Assembly (NCBI RefSeq): GCF_002262875.1
Contig: NZ_NKYE01000008.1
Span: 124,001 to 188,000 of the forward strand
DNA length: 64,000 bases
Source: Amycolatopsis antarctica
GTDB lineage: Bacteria > Actinomycetota > Actinomycetes > Mycobacteriales > Pseudonocardiaceae
Reading direction: 5' to 3'
Part shown: one piece after another, positions 15,669 through 26,248 of the stretch
Numbering within the stretch: position 1 is the stretch's first letter
How the letters are laid out: the number at the start of each line of letters is the position of its first letter
The notes under the pieces: generated by a model
The model's input: the letters and a program-made list of their open reading frames with translations, nothing else
The model's database searches: none
Told to the model about the DNA's origin: nothing
Program-made: the position numbers and the translations under genes

Positions 15669-16964
15669 TCATGCCCTCTCCCCCATGGCCTTCTCCTCCA
15701 CAACGTTCTCGCCCACAGTTTTCTCCCGCCCGGTGTTCTCCCCCCACGGCAGGGACACCGCGACCTCCCAGTTCCCGTTCGCGCGGCCCGCGCGCAGGTC
15801 GCCCCGCAGCACGTCCACCCGTTCGGCCATCCCGCGCAGGCCGCGGCCGCCGGAACCGCGTGTGCCGGTCTCCGGCCCGGACACCGGATTGGTCACCGCG
15901 AGATCGAGACGGCGCTGTCCCGCGCTCACCCGCACGGCGACCGGGACCCTGCCCGCGTGCCGGAGCGCGTTCGTCAGACATTCCTGCAGGATCCGGTAAG
16001 CCTCCCTGGAGACGACCGGAGGCACCCCCGCGAAATCGCCGGAGACTTCGGCGCGCACAACCGTCCCGGCCATCTCGGTGGCCGAGAGCAGGGCCCCGAG
16101 CTGGTCAAGGCCCGCCTGCGGCGCCGTGCCCGCGGCCTCCTCGCGGAGCAGGCCGAGCACATGGTCGAGGTCGTCCAGCGCGGCGCGGGCGGAGTCCTCG
16201 ATGGCGAGCAGGGAACGCTCGGCCACCGCCGGATCGCGGTGCAGGGTGCGGCGCGCGGCGCCCGCCTGCAGCGTCACCACGCTCAGCGCGTGCCCCACCG
16301 AGTCGTGCAGTTCCCTGGCCAGCCGGTTCCGTTCGGCGAGCCGCTCGGTGCGCCGCTCCAGCAGGGCGATGCGCTCGGCGGGCGGGAGGCCGAGCAGGGC
16401 CGCCGCGGCGCGCCGTAGCAGCGCCCCGCTGCCCGCGACGAGGTACACCAGCCCCACCAGCCCGGCCGCCAGCACCGCCGGGATCCACGCACTGGCCCAG
16501 CCGGGCGGAACGACCACCACCGAGCCGCCGAGATCGATACTGCCGCTGATGGGCCCGCCGAAAGAGAACGCGACCGCCATCGGCAGCGCGATCGTCAACC
16601 AGCTCACCACCCCGCCGGTCAGCACGTGCAACGCGAACATCGCGCTGGAACGCAACCGGACCCGCATGCTGCCGGTGGGCCCGAACGTCGCGCCGGGAGC
16701 CGGATCGTCGAGCATCTCCCGCACGGCGGCGCCCTCGAGCACTCGGACGGCCGGGATGAGGGAGCTCGCGAACAGCACCACCAGCGCGAGCACGGTGCCG
16801 GCCAGCAGGCTGCCGGTCATGTCGAGGCCCCACGGCACCACCGAGGGCACGACCACGGCGACCAGCAGCAGGTAGGGCACGAACATCGCCCCGCCGAGGA
16901 TCAGGTACGCCCATCGGCGGTAGGTGGATCCGCGGACGAGCGGGCCCAGGATTCGCCGCGTCAC
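15669..16964 (-). CDS. Sensor histidine kinase (HisKA_3), partner of the NarL-type regulator
   Basis: A 431-aa membrane sensor kinase with about four to five N-terminal transmembrane helices (residues about 15-215) and a HisKA_3 dimerisation helix RNRLARELHDSVGHALSVVTLQAG carrying the phospho-acceptor His. The HATPase domain has ILQECLTNALRHA (N box) and GSGGRGLRGMAERV (G box). I prefer GTG at 16964, with GAGGA upstream; GTG at 16985 is an alternative adding seven residues. The C-terminus ends in an unusual charged extension made of five-residue repeats of the type GENxx/EEKxx, encoded by a 15-bp tandem repeat. The missing conventional sensor loop suggests an intramembrane-sensing type. Confidence 0.9.
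   Translation of the reverse strand: MTRRILGPLVRGSTYRRWAYLILGGAMFVPYLLLVAVVVPSVVPWGLDMTGSLLAGTVLALVVLFASSLIPAVRVLEGAAVREMLDDPAPGATFGPTGSMRVRLRSSAMFALHVLTGGVVSWLTIALPMAVAFSFGGPISGSIDLGGSVVVVPPGWASAWIPAVLAAGLVGLVYLVAGSGALLRRAAAALLGLPPAERIALLERRTERLAERNRLARELHDSVGHALSVVTLQAGAARRTLHRDPAVAERSLLAIEDSARAALDDLDHVLGLLREEAAGTAPQAGLDQLGALLSATEMAGTVVRAEVSGDFAGVPPVVSREAYRILQECLTNALRHAGRVPVAVRVSAGQRRLDLAVTNPVSGPETGTRGSGGRGLRGMAERVDVLRGDLRAGRANGNWEVAVSLPWGENTGREKTVGENVVEEKAMGERA
15676..15750. repeat. 15-bp tandem repeat inside the 3' end of the kinase gene
   Basis: TTCTC recurs at exact 15-base intervals (15691, 15706, 15721, 15736) with a degenerate copy at 15676, giving five units. It encodes the pentapeptide series GENTG, REKTV, GENVV, EEKAM, GERA at the kinase C-terminus. 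The period keeps frame, so copy-number changes would lengthen or shorten the tail without a frameshift. Confidence 0.7.
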
Positions 16965-17362
16965 CGGAGGATCCTCGCAGAACACACCGCCCAGCGGATC
17001 CCTCTCCGGCGGGAACGCGGCCCAGTCGAGCGTGTGCGCCCCGGACGGGGACGAGCACCGCGGCCGAACCGGCGGCGGCCGGGCGGACCGGCGGTCACCC
17101 GGCGGCGCCTGCCGCTGGTCCGTTCGGCGGACGGGGACTTTCCGGCGGACGGGTGCCCGGCGCGTGGAGTCGCGAAACGGCGCGCCGATAGGCCATTCGT
17201 GCGGCCGACAGCGCTGGGTGAGAATTGATCACCAAATTGCCGGTTTCTTTCCCCCGAATTCCTTATTTCGTCCGAGACGGTCAGCGCGTACAGTAGCAAT
17301 CCGCTGTCGAACAGACACGGAGAGCACTCAATCACGGGCGAGTGAGTCACGGGAGGTGAACT
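16965..17362. other. 398-bp divergent intergenic region
   Basis: I see no gene. The first 250 bases are GC-rich like the flanks. Bases 17220-17275 are clearly AT-rich for this genome and probably hold promoter elements for the rightward gene at 17363. One weak pair is TTTCGT (17266-17271) with TACAGT (17289-17294) at 17-bp spacing. No large dyad is obvious. Confidence 0.4.
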
Positions 17363-18367
17363 GTGTCCGCGGACGCCACGAGGCTCCGCAGTAATCCGAT
17401 CCAGGAGATTTTCTGGACCAGAACGGGACTGCTGCTCCTGATCCTGATCCTCGTCTCCGGAACGTCGTTGCTGCTCGCCAGTGGAATGTCAGCGGGAACA
17501 GGGAAGACACTTGTCAATTCCCTCGGCACCGGAACGATGATCTCGGCCGTCGTCAGCTTCGGCCAGACGCTCATCACCTCGAATGCGTCGCAGAAAGCAC
17601 TTGTGGCGCCGGTAATCGAGGAGAGCAGGCGCACCCTGCAGGAACTGAGCGCCGAGTACAGGTCACTGAATCAGGAATTCTTTCCGACGGACGTGTTCGA
17701 AGCGGGCAACGAGCCCGACCCCGGGTTCAACCAATTGCTGATGCAGGACCTGCGCGCGACGAAACAGTACTTCTTCCGCGGCTTCTCGGGCAGGCACGCG
17801 GCCGCCCGGCTGCTGCTGTCGCACACCGAACCGGAGGTGAGGGTGGTCATCGCCGACCCGCGCGAGGCGACCACCGGCAGCGGACGCGCCCGGTACCTGC
17901 TGCGGCACGAGGGCGCCGAGGCGGACCTCGACGAGATCCGCACCCGGCTGCGGGACGAGACCTGGATGGGACTGGCAGGGCTGTACGCCGCGCGCAGCCG
18001 GTGCACGCAGATCGAGGTGACCGTCGTCGACGACCCCCCGCTCGACCGGATGGAGATGTTCGACTCCTGCGTGTGGGTCACCCTGTACAGCGACACCGAG
18101 GGCGCCAAGGCCCTGTATCCCCGGACGCTGCGTTTCGCCGAGAAGTCCTACATCTACGGCATGGAACGCACCGAATTCCTCCGCGTCTGCAACGCGCGCG
18201 GTGGCAAACATTTCCACATAGCACCGGACATGCCGGAGGAGGAGTTCCTCGGGTTGTTCGAGAAACTCACCGGAGCGAGATTGCCATCAGCACAGTTCCA
18301 AGAACTCGACGACAAGTTCAGAGCGTTCCTCCAGGAGTTCTCGTCCGTGGCGGAACTCGGTGGCTGA
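17363..18367 (+). CDS. Membrane-anchored protein of unknown function, possible PLD-like cytosolic domain
   Basis: A 334-aa protein I cannot assign firmly. Two N-terminal hydrophobic segments (about 22-42, LLLLILILVSGTSLLLASG; and 50-72) are followed by a helical linker and a soluble alpha/beta domain. The core FSGRHAAARLLLSHTEPEVRVVIADP, ending with a C-terminal strand pair, faintly recalls DUF5919/PLD-like regulatory domains without an HKD motif; this is a low-confidence resemblance. The GTG at 17363 has a strong SD (GGGAGGTG, 17351-17358). Codon choice in the first 300 bases is more AT-rich than in neighbours, suggesting transfer. It is followed closely by a cupin-like gene and an HD-domain gene on the same strand. 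Confidence 0.6.
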   Translation: MSADATRLRSNPIQEIFWTRTGLLLLILILVSGTSLLLASGMSAGTGKTLVNSLGTGTMISAVVSFGQTLITSNASQKALVAPVIEESRRTLQELSAEYRSLNQEFFPTDVFEAGNEPDPGFNQLLMQDLRATKQYFFRGFSGRHAAARLLLSHTEPEVRVVIADPREATTGSGRARYLLRHEGAEADLDEIRTRLRDETWMGLAGLYAARSRCTQIEVTVVDDPPLDRMEMFDSCVWVTLYSDTEGAKALYPRTLRFAEKSYIYGMERTEFLRVCNARGGKHFHIAPDMPEEEFLGLFEKLTGARLPSAQFQELDDKFRAFLQEFSSVAELGG

Positions 18368-18386
18368 GGAGGTGACGGAGAATTCG

Positions 18387-19007
18387 ATGATGCGCAGGCT
18401 CGCGGACGGGGTCCGCGAAGTACGGGTACCGCTGACCGAAAGCTGGCACCAGGTCGACACCTGGTTTCAGCGTGAAATCGCGCGCCCGGGAATACGGGAG
18501 CAGCTCCGCGAGCACCTCGCGACGCTGAGCCCGCGGCGCCGGACAGTTCTGGCGGCCCGTTCACGGGAGACGACCACGCATTTCGCGTGGTGCCTGCTCG
18601 ACGAACCGGAAGACCCTTTCTCATTTTGGCTGCACGAGTACAAGCCGCAGCGCGACTGGCGTCCCGGATACGCGGATTCGGTGCACAACCACCGTTACCA
18701 CTTCTGCACCACGGTGCTCAGCGGCGCGTACCGGCACGAGCGCTACGACGTCACCCTCGACCCGGTGTCCGGCCTGATCACCTCGGCGGCGCTGCGGCAC
18801 AGCGCCCAGTGCGAACAGGGCGCGGCCGGTGTCCTGCTGGCCGAGGACTACCACCGCATCCCGCACGCCGAGGACGGCACGATGACCTTCCTGATCAAGT
18901 CGCGCCCGGTCAGTGAGTGGAGTCTGTCCTACGACCCGCCGACCGGCACGAGCCACCGTCACGTGCCGGTGGAACGGCGTCTGGGGGCACTGCTGGACCG
19001 CCTCTGA
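18387..19007 (+). CDS. Cupin-like protein of unknown function
   Basis: A 206-aa soluble protein. The central part has a His-rich strand VHNHRYHFCTTVLSGAYRHERYD and, about 60 residues later, YHRIPHAEDGTMTFLIKSRP. This is the spacing of a cupin metal site (HxH, then Glu, then a late His), reminiscent of cysteine-dioxygenase-like cupins. A metal-dependent oxygenase or sensor is plausible; the substrate is unknown. ATG 18387 is favoured by GGAG 6 nt upstream. GTG at 18360 is also in frame and would overlap the preceding gene by 8 bases. The near-zero spacing indicates co-transcription with the membrane-anchored protein gene. Confidence 0.55.
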   Translation: MMRRLADGVREVRVPLTESWHQVDTWFQREIARPGIREQLREHLATLSPRRRTVLAARSRETTTHFAWCLLDEPEDPFSFWLHEYKPQRDWRPGYADSVHNHRYHFCTTVLSGAYRHERYDVTLDPVSGLITSAALRHSAQCEQGAAGVLLAEDYHRIPHAEDGTMTFLIKSRPVSEWSLSYDPPTGTSHRHVPVERRLGALLDRL

Positions 19008-19033
19008 CCCCGAAGATCCACTGAGCCAACGCC

Positions 19034-19039
19034 TATGAT
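19034..19039 (+). promoter_or_regulatory. Candidate -10 element (TATGAT) upstream of the HD-domain gene
   Basis: TATGAT is close to the TATAAT consensus and lies 40 nt before the ATG at 19079, in the gap after the cupin-like gene. No good -35 is present, so an internal promoter is possible but unproven. Confidence 0.3.
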
Positions 19040-19078
19040 CGCTCCATTTGGCCACGACTGCTGAATGGAGACGGAGTC

Positions 19079-19780
19079 ATGCGCAGCCAGCTTGTCGGTA
19101 TCGCCACCCCAGCCGGAACGCCGGGCCAGACGGTGCCGGACACCGCCCTGCGCCGGATCGAGGCGAGCGTGCGCACGCTGTGCGTCCGGTACGCGCAACG
19201 GCTGCCCTTCCACGGCTGGCACCACGTCGGCTTCGTGCGTGCCAAAGCGGTGGAGTTCGCCGCGCGCAATGGTGCCGATCAGGCGATCGTCGAGGCCTCG
19301 GCGCTCGTGCACGACGTCAACTACCTGGTCCGGCGCAACTCCCCCGCCGCCGAGGGCCAGGGCCTGCGCCGGTCCATCCTGAACCGGGCGGGCGTCCCCG
19401 CCACCCTCGCGCAGTGCATCGACGAGATCGTCGACGAGGCGGAGATGGACGGCCGGGACGCCGGGATCTCGCTGGAGGCGCAGGCGCTCAGCGATGCGGA
19501 CACCCTGTTCAAGGCGCTCCCGGTGACCCCGGTGATGCTGGCCCACCGCTACCTGGAGGAGAACGGGGTCAGCCTGCGGGAACTCGCCGACAAGATCGTC
19601 GGTGAGCAGTGCGGCGTCCACGACAGCGGCTACTACTTCTACGACGCCGAGGCGGCCGCGACCTACTCCCGCTGGGCGACGGCCAACCTGGAGCTGTGGC
19701 GCTGCATCCGTGACGCGATCGACGATCCGGCCGTCGAGACGCTCCTGGACTCCGTGGACCGGGTGCCCGCGGCGTCCTGA
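19079..19780 (+). CDS. HD-domain predicted metal-dependent phosphohydrolase
   Basis: A 233-aa cytoplasmic protein with the HD-superfamily ligand pattern: His in LPFHGWHHVGFVR, His-Asp in ASALVHDVNYL and a distal Asp in ALSDADTLFKALP. Such proteins hydrolyse phosphate esters or nucleotides. The substrate is unknown and no second domain (such as RelA or GAF) is fused. ATG 19079 has GGAGACGGAG immediately upstream. It is the third gene of a compact same-strand group with the membrane-anchored and cupin-like genes, 71 bp behind the latter. Confidence 0.75.
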   Translation: MRSQLVGIATPAGTPGQTVPDTALRRIEASVRTLCVRYAQRLPFHGWHHVGFVRAKAVEFAARNGADQAIVEASALVHDVNYLVRRNSPAAEGQGLRRSILNRAGVPATLAQCIDEIVDEAEMDGRDAGISLEAQALSDADTLFKALPVTPVMLAHRYLEENGVSLRELADKIVGEQCGVHDSGYYFYDAEAAATYSRWATANLELWRCIRDAIDDPAVETLLDSVDRVPAAS

Positions 19781-19957
19781 GCGGCGGAGCGGCGCCGCGG
19801 GTGGTGGCGCGATGGTGGCAGACGCACGGACGGGCCGGTGCCGGTTCCCTCCCGAGGGGAGGTGGCACACCCCGCGGAGCGATCCGGGCGGCGCGATCCG
19901 CATGGTCCGCTGTACCGGACGGCCCCGATCCGCGGGGCCCGCACAGGTACGGATGCC

Positions 19958-21907
19958 ATGTCCTCCTTCGTCGTCGGGCTGATCAGCCTGCCCCTGCACC
20001 TGTTGATGTCGTGGCCGCTGGTCGGCGCCGCGCGGCGCGTCCTCGGCGTGCGGATCGGCCTGGTCCGGGCATTGGCCGGCGCCGCCGTCGGCTGGGTGGC
20101 CGCCGGCGCGATCGTCGTCGGGCTGCCGGTGATGACGCACGAGGCGATGGTGCCCGCGCTGGTCATCCCCATCGCCGGCGGCGCGTTCCTGGTCACCCTC
20201 GTCTTCCTCTTCGTCGCCGAACTGGCGCTGCCCAGCGGCGGCGCCGGGCTGCTCGGCGGCCTGCGCTCGCTGCGGCGGCGGGCGAGGCGCACCCGCCGGT
20301 ACTCGCAGATCACCCGGATCGCGGTACGGCACGGTCTCGGCCCGTACCTGACCGGGCGCCGGGATCCCGGTTCCGGTGGTCATCGGCACGCCGTCTCGGC
20401 CCGCTCGTTCCGGCTGGCGCTGGAGCAGGGCGGGACCACCTTCGTCAAGCTGGGACAGGTGCTCTCCACCCGGCCGGACGTCCTGCCGCCGGCGTTCATC
20501 GCCGAGCTCGGCCTGCTGCGGGACTCGGTCGCGCACGCGCCGGCGGACGCGGTCAGGCAAGTGCTGCGCGAGGAGTTGGGGGCCGACCCGGACGAGGTGT
20601 TCGCCGAGTTCCATCCGGAGCCGCTCGGCGCCGCCTCCGTCGCCCAGGTGTACCGCGCCCGGCTGCGTTCCGGCGAGGACGTGGTGGTGAAGGTGCGCAG
20701 GCCCGGCATCGCGACGCTGGTGGAGCGGGATCTGGACATCGTGCACAGGGTCGCGCGCTCCCTGCACCAGCGGGCGTCCTGGGCCCGCGACCTGGGCATC
20801 GTCGATCTGGCCGAGGGGTTCGCGGCGGCGCTCACCGAGGAACTGGACTTCCGGATCGAGGCGCGCAACCTCGCCGCGGTCGCCGCGGCCTCGGCGGGAG
20901 GGGTGGTCACGGTGCCCGTCGTGCACGCGGGGCTGTCCACCGAGCGGGTGCTGGTGATGCAGCGTCTCGACGGCGTCTCGGTCACGGCGGCACCGCGGCG
21001 CGACCGGACGCCGCTGGCCACCGCGCTGCTGGACTGCGTCCTGCGACAGGTGCTGCTGCACGGCCTGTTCCACGCCGACCCGCACCCCGGCAACGTCCTG
21101 CTGCTCGCCGACGGCAGGATCGGTCTGCTGGACTTCGGTTCGGTGGGCCGTATCGACACCGGTCTGCGGGACGGACTTCGCGCGCTGCTGCTGGCGGTGG
21201 ACCGCGGCGACCCGGCCGCCCTGCGCGACGGCCTGCTGGAGATCGTGGACCGTCCGGACGAGATCGACGAGCGACGGCTCGAACGCGCCCTGGGCGCCCT
21301 GGTCGCCCGGCACCTCAGTCACGGTCAGGCGCCGGACCTGGAGCTGTTCACCGACATGTTCCGGATCGTCGCCGACTTCCGGCTGTCCGTCCCGCCGCCG
21401 ATCGCGGCCGTGTTCCGTGCGCTGGCCACGATGGAGGGCACGCTCGCGCTACTCGCTCCCGGTTTCGACGTTCTCGCCGGCTCCAGGGCGTTCGCCGCCG
21501 AACAGATCGGCGAGCGGCTGCGGCCGGACTGCCTGCGCCAGGCCGCCGCCGACGAACTGCTCGCGCTGCTGCCGGTGATCCGGCGGCTGCCACAGCGGCT
21601 TGACCGGATCGGCGGCGCGCTGGAGCAGGGCAGGCTGTCGGTGAACGTACGGCTGCTCGCCGACGAGCGCGACCGCACCGTCATCTCCGGCTGGCTGCAC
21701 GAGGTGCTGCTGGCGATGACCGGTACGGCGACCGGTCTGATGGCCGTGCTGTTGCTGGCGAGCACGAGCGGCCCACGGGTACTGGCCGAACTCACCCTCA
21801 ACCACCTGTTCGGCTACAACCTGCTGGTGGTCAGCGCGCTGGTCGGGTTGCGCCTGCTGTTCCTCGTGTTCCGGGAGCAGCGGCGCCGGGCGGCCGGAGC
21901 CGGGTGA
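19958..21907 (+). CDS. AarF/ABC1/UbiB-family kinase-like membrane protein
   Basis: A 649-aa atypical kinase of the ABC1/UbiB family, linked in other organisms to isoprenoid quinone synthesis or lipid handling. Up to four hydrophobic segments occupy residues 1-90. The ABC1 signature GTTFVKLGQVLSTRPDVLP (the KxGQ motif) follows, then the Ala-rich loop PLGAASVAQVYRARL with a VVKVRRPG lysine, the catalytic HADPHPGNVLLL and the metal-binding LLDFGSVGRI. Two helices close the C-terminus (about 590-640). The start is ATG 19958; an upstream in-frame ATG (19838) precedes a low-complexity Arg/Gly stretch and is unlikely. It follows the HD gene by 177 bp. Confidence 0.85.
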   Translation: MSSFVVGLISLPLHLLMSWPLVGAARRVLGVRIGLVRALAGAAVGWVAAGAIVVGLPVMTHEAMVPALVIPIAGGAFLVTLVFLFVAELALPSGGAGLLGGLRSLRRRARRTRRYSQITRIAVRHGLGPYLTGRRDPGSGGHRHAVSARSFRLALEQGGTTFVKLGQVLSTRPDVLPPAFIAELGLLRDSVAHAPADAVRQVLREELGADPDEVFAEFHPEPLGAASVAQVYRARLRSGEDVVVKVRRPGIATLVERDLDIVHRVARSLHQRASWARDLGIVDLAEGFAAALTEELDFRIEARNLAAVAAASAGGVVTVPVVHAGLSTERVLVMQRLDGVSVTAAPRRDRTPLATALLDCVLRQVLLHGLFHADPHPGNVLLLADGRIGLLDFGSVGRIDTGLRDGLRALLLAVDRGDPAALRDGLLEIVDRPDEIDERRLERALGALVARHLSHGQAPDLELFTDMFRIVADFRLSVPPPIAAVFRALATMEGTLALLAPGFDVLAGSRAFAAEQIGERLRPDCLRQAAADELLALLPVIRRLPQRLDRIGGALEQGRLSVNVRLLADERDRTVISGWLHEVLLAMTGTATGLMAVLLLASTSGPRVLAELTLNHLFGYNLLVVSALVGLRLLFLVFREQRRRAAGAG

Positions 21908-21923
21908 TCGGGGCCGGAACGCA

Positions 21924-21960
21924 CGCGGGCCCCGTCGGGCGCTTGCCGACGGGGCCCGCG
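21924..21960. terminator. Bidirectional terminator between aarF-like and sufT
   Basis: Perfect 15-bp arms (21924-21938 and 21946-21960) with a 7-nt loop lie between two convergent genes. The position and stability make this a confident intrinsic terminator despite the lack of a T-run. Confidence 0.8.
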
Positions 21961-21973
21961 GACACGGATGCGG

Positions 21974-22390
21974 TCAGACGGTGAACCCGAGCGCCCGAAG
22001 CTGCTCGCGGCCGTCCTCGGTGATCTTCTCCGGGCCCCACGGCGGCATCCAGACCCAGTTGATCCGGAAGTCCTTCACCAGTCCCTCGCCACCGACGAGC
22101 ACCGAGGAGACCTGGTCCTCGATCACGTCGGTCAGCGGGCAGGCCGCCGACGTCAGCGTCATGTCGATCGTGGCCGTGTTGTCCGGCTCCACGTGGATGC
22201 CATACACCAGGCCGAGGTCGACGACGTTGATGCCGAGCTCGGGGTCGACCACGTCGCGCATGGCCTCCTCGAGGTCCTCGATCTTGGCCACCTCGCCACC
22301 GGCGGGCGCCTGCTGCTCGGGCAGGTCGGCGGCCGTGCGTCCCTCGCGGTGCTCCGGGGTCGCCGTGGTGGTGCTCTGGTCCTCGCTCAT
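21974..22390 (-). CDS. sufT: SufT-like iron-sulfur assembly factor (DUF59/MIP18)
   Basis: A 138-aa protein with an acidic, low-complexity N-terminus and a DUF59 domain (about 38-138). The domain core reads VVDPELGINVVDLGLVYG and TLTSAACPLTDVIE, the latter with the conserved reactive Cys. SufT proteins help mature [4Fe-4S] proteins. It is last in the suf operon; its ATG overlaps the sufU stop by four bases (ATGA), implying translational coupling. Matches Rv1466 in position and length class. Confidence 0.9.
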   Translation of the reverse strand: MSEDQSTTTATPEHREGRTAADLPEQQAPAGGEVAKIEDLEEAMRDVVDPELGINVVDLGLVYGIHVEPDNTATIDMTLTSAACPLTDVIEDQVSSVLVGGEGLVKDFRINWVWMPPWGPEKITEDGREQLRALGFTV

Positions 22391-22896
22391 CGGGCTTCCA
22401 CTCCGTTCGTTGCCGCCGGATTCGTTGCCGTCGCCTGCCCGGCGTCCACCGTGGACGGTGCCGGCGCGCCCGAACGGCCGAGGGCGTCCTTGAACGCCAT
22501 CCAGCCGAGCAGCGCGCACTTGACGCGAGCCGGGTACTTGGCGACCCCGGCGAAAGCGATCCCGTCCTCCAGGACCTCCTCGTCGGGTTCCACCTTGCCA
22601 CGTCCCTGCATCAGTTCGACGAAGGCGTCCATCGTGGTCAGTGCCTCGTCGACGGTGTGCCCGACGACCAGGTCGGTCAGCACCGAGGTCGAGGCCTGGC
22701 TGATCGAGCAGCCCTGGCCCTCGTAGGAGATGTCCGCGACGGTGCCCTCGTCGAGCCGCACCCGCAGGGTCACCTCGTCGCCGCAGGTGGGGTTCACCTG
22801 GAACGACTCGCCGTCGAACGGGTCCCGCAGGCCGCGACCGTGCGGGTTCTTGTAGTGGTCCAGGATGATCTCCTGGTACATGCTCTCCAGGTTCAT
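22387..22896 (-). CDS. sufU: SufU, sulfur-acceptor protein
   Basis: A 169-aa SufU that receives persulfide sulfur from SufS. The three conserved Cys are present: NPTCGDEV (about 38), QGCSISQAS (about 63) and VKCALLGW (about 126). Together with the Asp in CGD they form the zinc site that swaps ligands with SufS. An extra 25-residue Ala/Thr-rich C-terminal tail is unusual in length. The start lies 4 bp after the sufS stop on the minus strand. The alternative scaffold role (IscU-like) is less likely because SufBCD is present. Confidence 0.93.
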   Translation of the reverse strand: MNLESMYQEIILDHYKNPHGRGLRDPFDGESFQVNPTCGDEVTLRVRLDEGTVADISYEGQGCSISQASTSVLTDLVVGHTVDEALTTMDAFVELMQGRGKVEPDEEVLEDGIAFAGVAKYPARVKCALLGWMAFKDALGRSGAPAPSTVDAGQATATNPAATNGVEAR

Positions 22897-22900
22897 CGGC

Positions 22901-25007
<2,107 letters not shown>

Positions 25008-25059
25008 ATCTCTTCGTTTCTCTTCTGTGGCGGGAAAGTTCAGCGGGCGGGGCGGCGGC

Positions 25060-26247
25060 TCAGACGCCGACGGCTTCGAGTTCGGCCTCGATCGCGGCCT
25101 GCAGCCGCTCACGGACCTCGGGGATGTCGATCTTCACCAGGATCTCGTGGAAGAAGCCGCGCACCACGAGCCTGCGGGCCGCCTCCTCCGCGATTCCGCG
25201 GGACTGCAGGTAGAAAAGCTGCTCGTCGTCGAATCGCCCGGTGGCGCTGGCGTGGCCGGCACCCTCGATCTCGCCGGTCTCGATCTCCAGGTTCGGCACC
25301 GAGTCGGCACGCGCGCCCGCGGTGAGCACGAGGTTGCGGTTGAGTTCGTAGGTGCGGGTGCCCTCGGCGGCGGCGCGGATCAGCACGTCACCGATCCAGA
25401 CGCCGTGCGCCCCGTCGCCCTGCAGCGCGCCCTTGTACATCACGTTGGACTTGCAGTTGGGCACCGCGTGGTCGACGAAGAGCCGGTGCTCCTGGTGCTG
25501 CCCGGCGTCGGCGAAGTACAGCCCGAGCATCTCCACGTCCCCGCCGTGATCGGCGAAGGTGGCCGTGGGGCTGACCCGGACCAGGTTCCCGCCGAGCGTC
25601 ACCACGATGTGCTTGAGCTTCGCGTCGCGGCCGAGGCGCAGGTGCTGCTCGGAGACGTGCACCGCGTCGTCGGCCCAGTCCTGGACGCTGACGACGGTGA
25701 GCTGCGCCCCGTCACCGATGACGAACTCGACGTTGTCGGCGTAGATCCCGGAGCCGCGGTGGTCGAGCACGATCGCCGCCTCGGCGAACTGCTCCGCACG
25801 CACCTGCACGTGACCGTAGGCGACCTTGCCCTCGCCCGGGCCGGTGATGGTGACCGTGCTCGCCGTGGCGGCCTTGGTCTCCTTCGGCACGGTGATCAGC
25901 GTCGCCTGCTCGAAGGAGCTGTACGCCTGTGCCGCGATGCGGTCGCTGGGCGCACCGGCCTGGCCGAGCCGGGAGTCGTCGCGCGGTACCGACTCCACGG
26001 TCACCTCGGGCGCCGCGTCGGCCTCGATCGTGGCCGTGCCGGTGGCGGCGGCACCGTCGTGCAGGCCGTGCAGGCGCTTCATCGGCGTGAAACGCCAGTT
26101 CTCCTCGCGGCCGCGGGGGACCTCGAAGGCCTCGACGTCGAAACCGGTGAACCGCTCGCCGCGGGAGGCCGCCGGGACGACGGCCTCCGCGGCGAGCGCG
26201 GTGTTCTCGGTGCCCGTGTTCTCGGTGTTCTCTTGCGTAGCCGTCAT
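25060..26247 (-). CDS. sufD: SufD, Fe-S scaffold subunit
   Basis: A 395-aa SufB/SufD family protein forming the scaffold heterodimer with SufB. The C-terminal beta-helix core includes [25 protein letters not shown] strands and the signature [22 protein letters not shown]. It lacks the SufB catalytic Cys cluster, as expected of SufD. The first 60 residues are a Thr/Glu/Ala-rich extension. It starts one base after the sufB stop on the minus strand, so the two are tightly coupled. Confidence 0.93.
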   Translation of the reverse strand: MTATQENTENTGTENTALAAEAVVPAASRGERFTGFDVEAFEVPRGREENWRFTPMKRLHGLHDGAAATGTATIEADAAPEVTVESVPRDDSRLGQAGAPSDRIAAQAYSSFEQATLITVPKETKAATASTVTITGPGEGKVAYGHVQVRAEQFAEAAIVLDHRGSGIYADNVEFVIGDGAQLTVVSVQDWADDAVHVSEQHLRLGRDAKLKHIVVTLGGNLVRVSPTATFADHGGDVEMLGLYFADAGQHQEHRLFVDHAVPNCKSNVMYKGALQGDGAHGVWIGDVLIRAAAEGTRTYELNRNLVLTAGARADSVPNLEIETGEIEGAGHASATGRFDDEQLFYLQSRGIAEEAARRLVVRGFFHEILVKIDIPEVRERLQAAIEAELEAVGV

Positions 26248-26248
26248 G

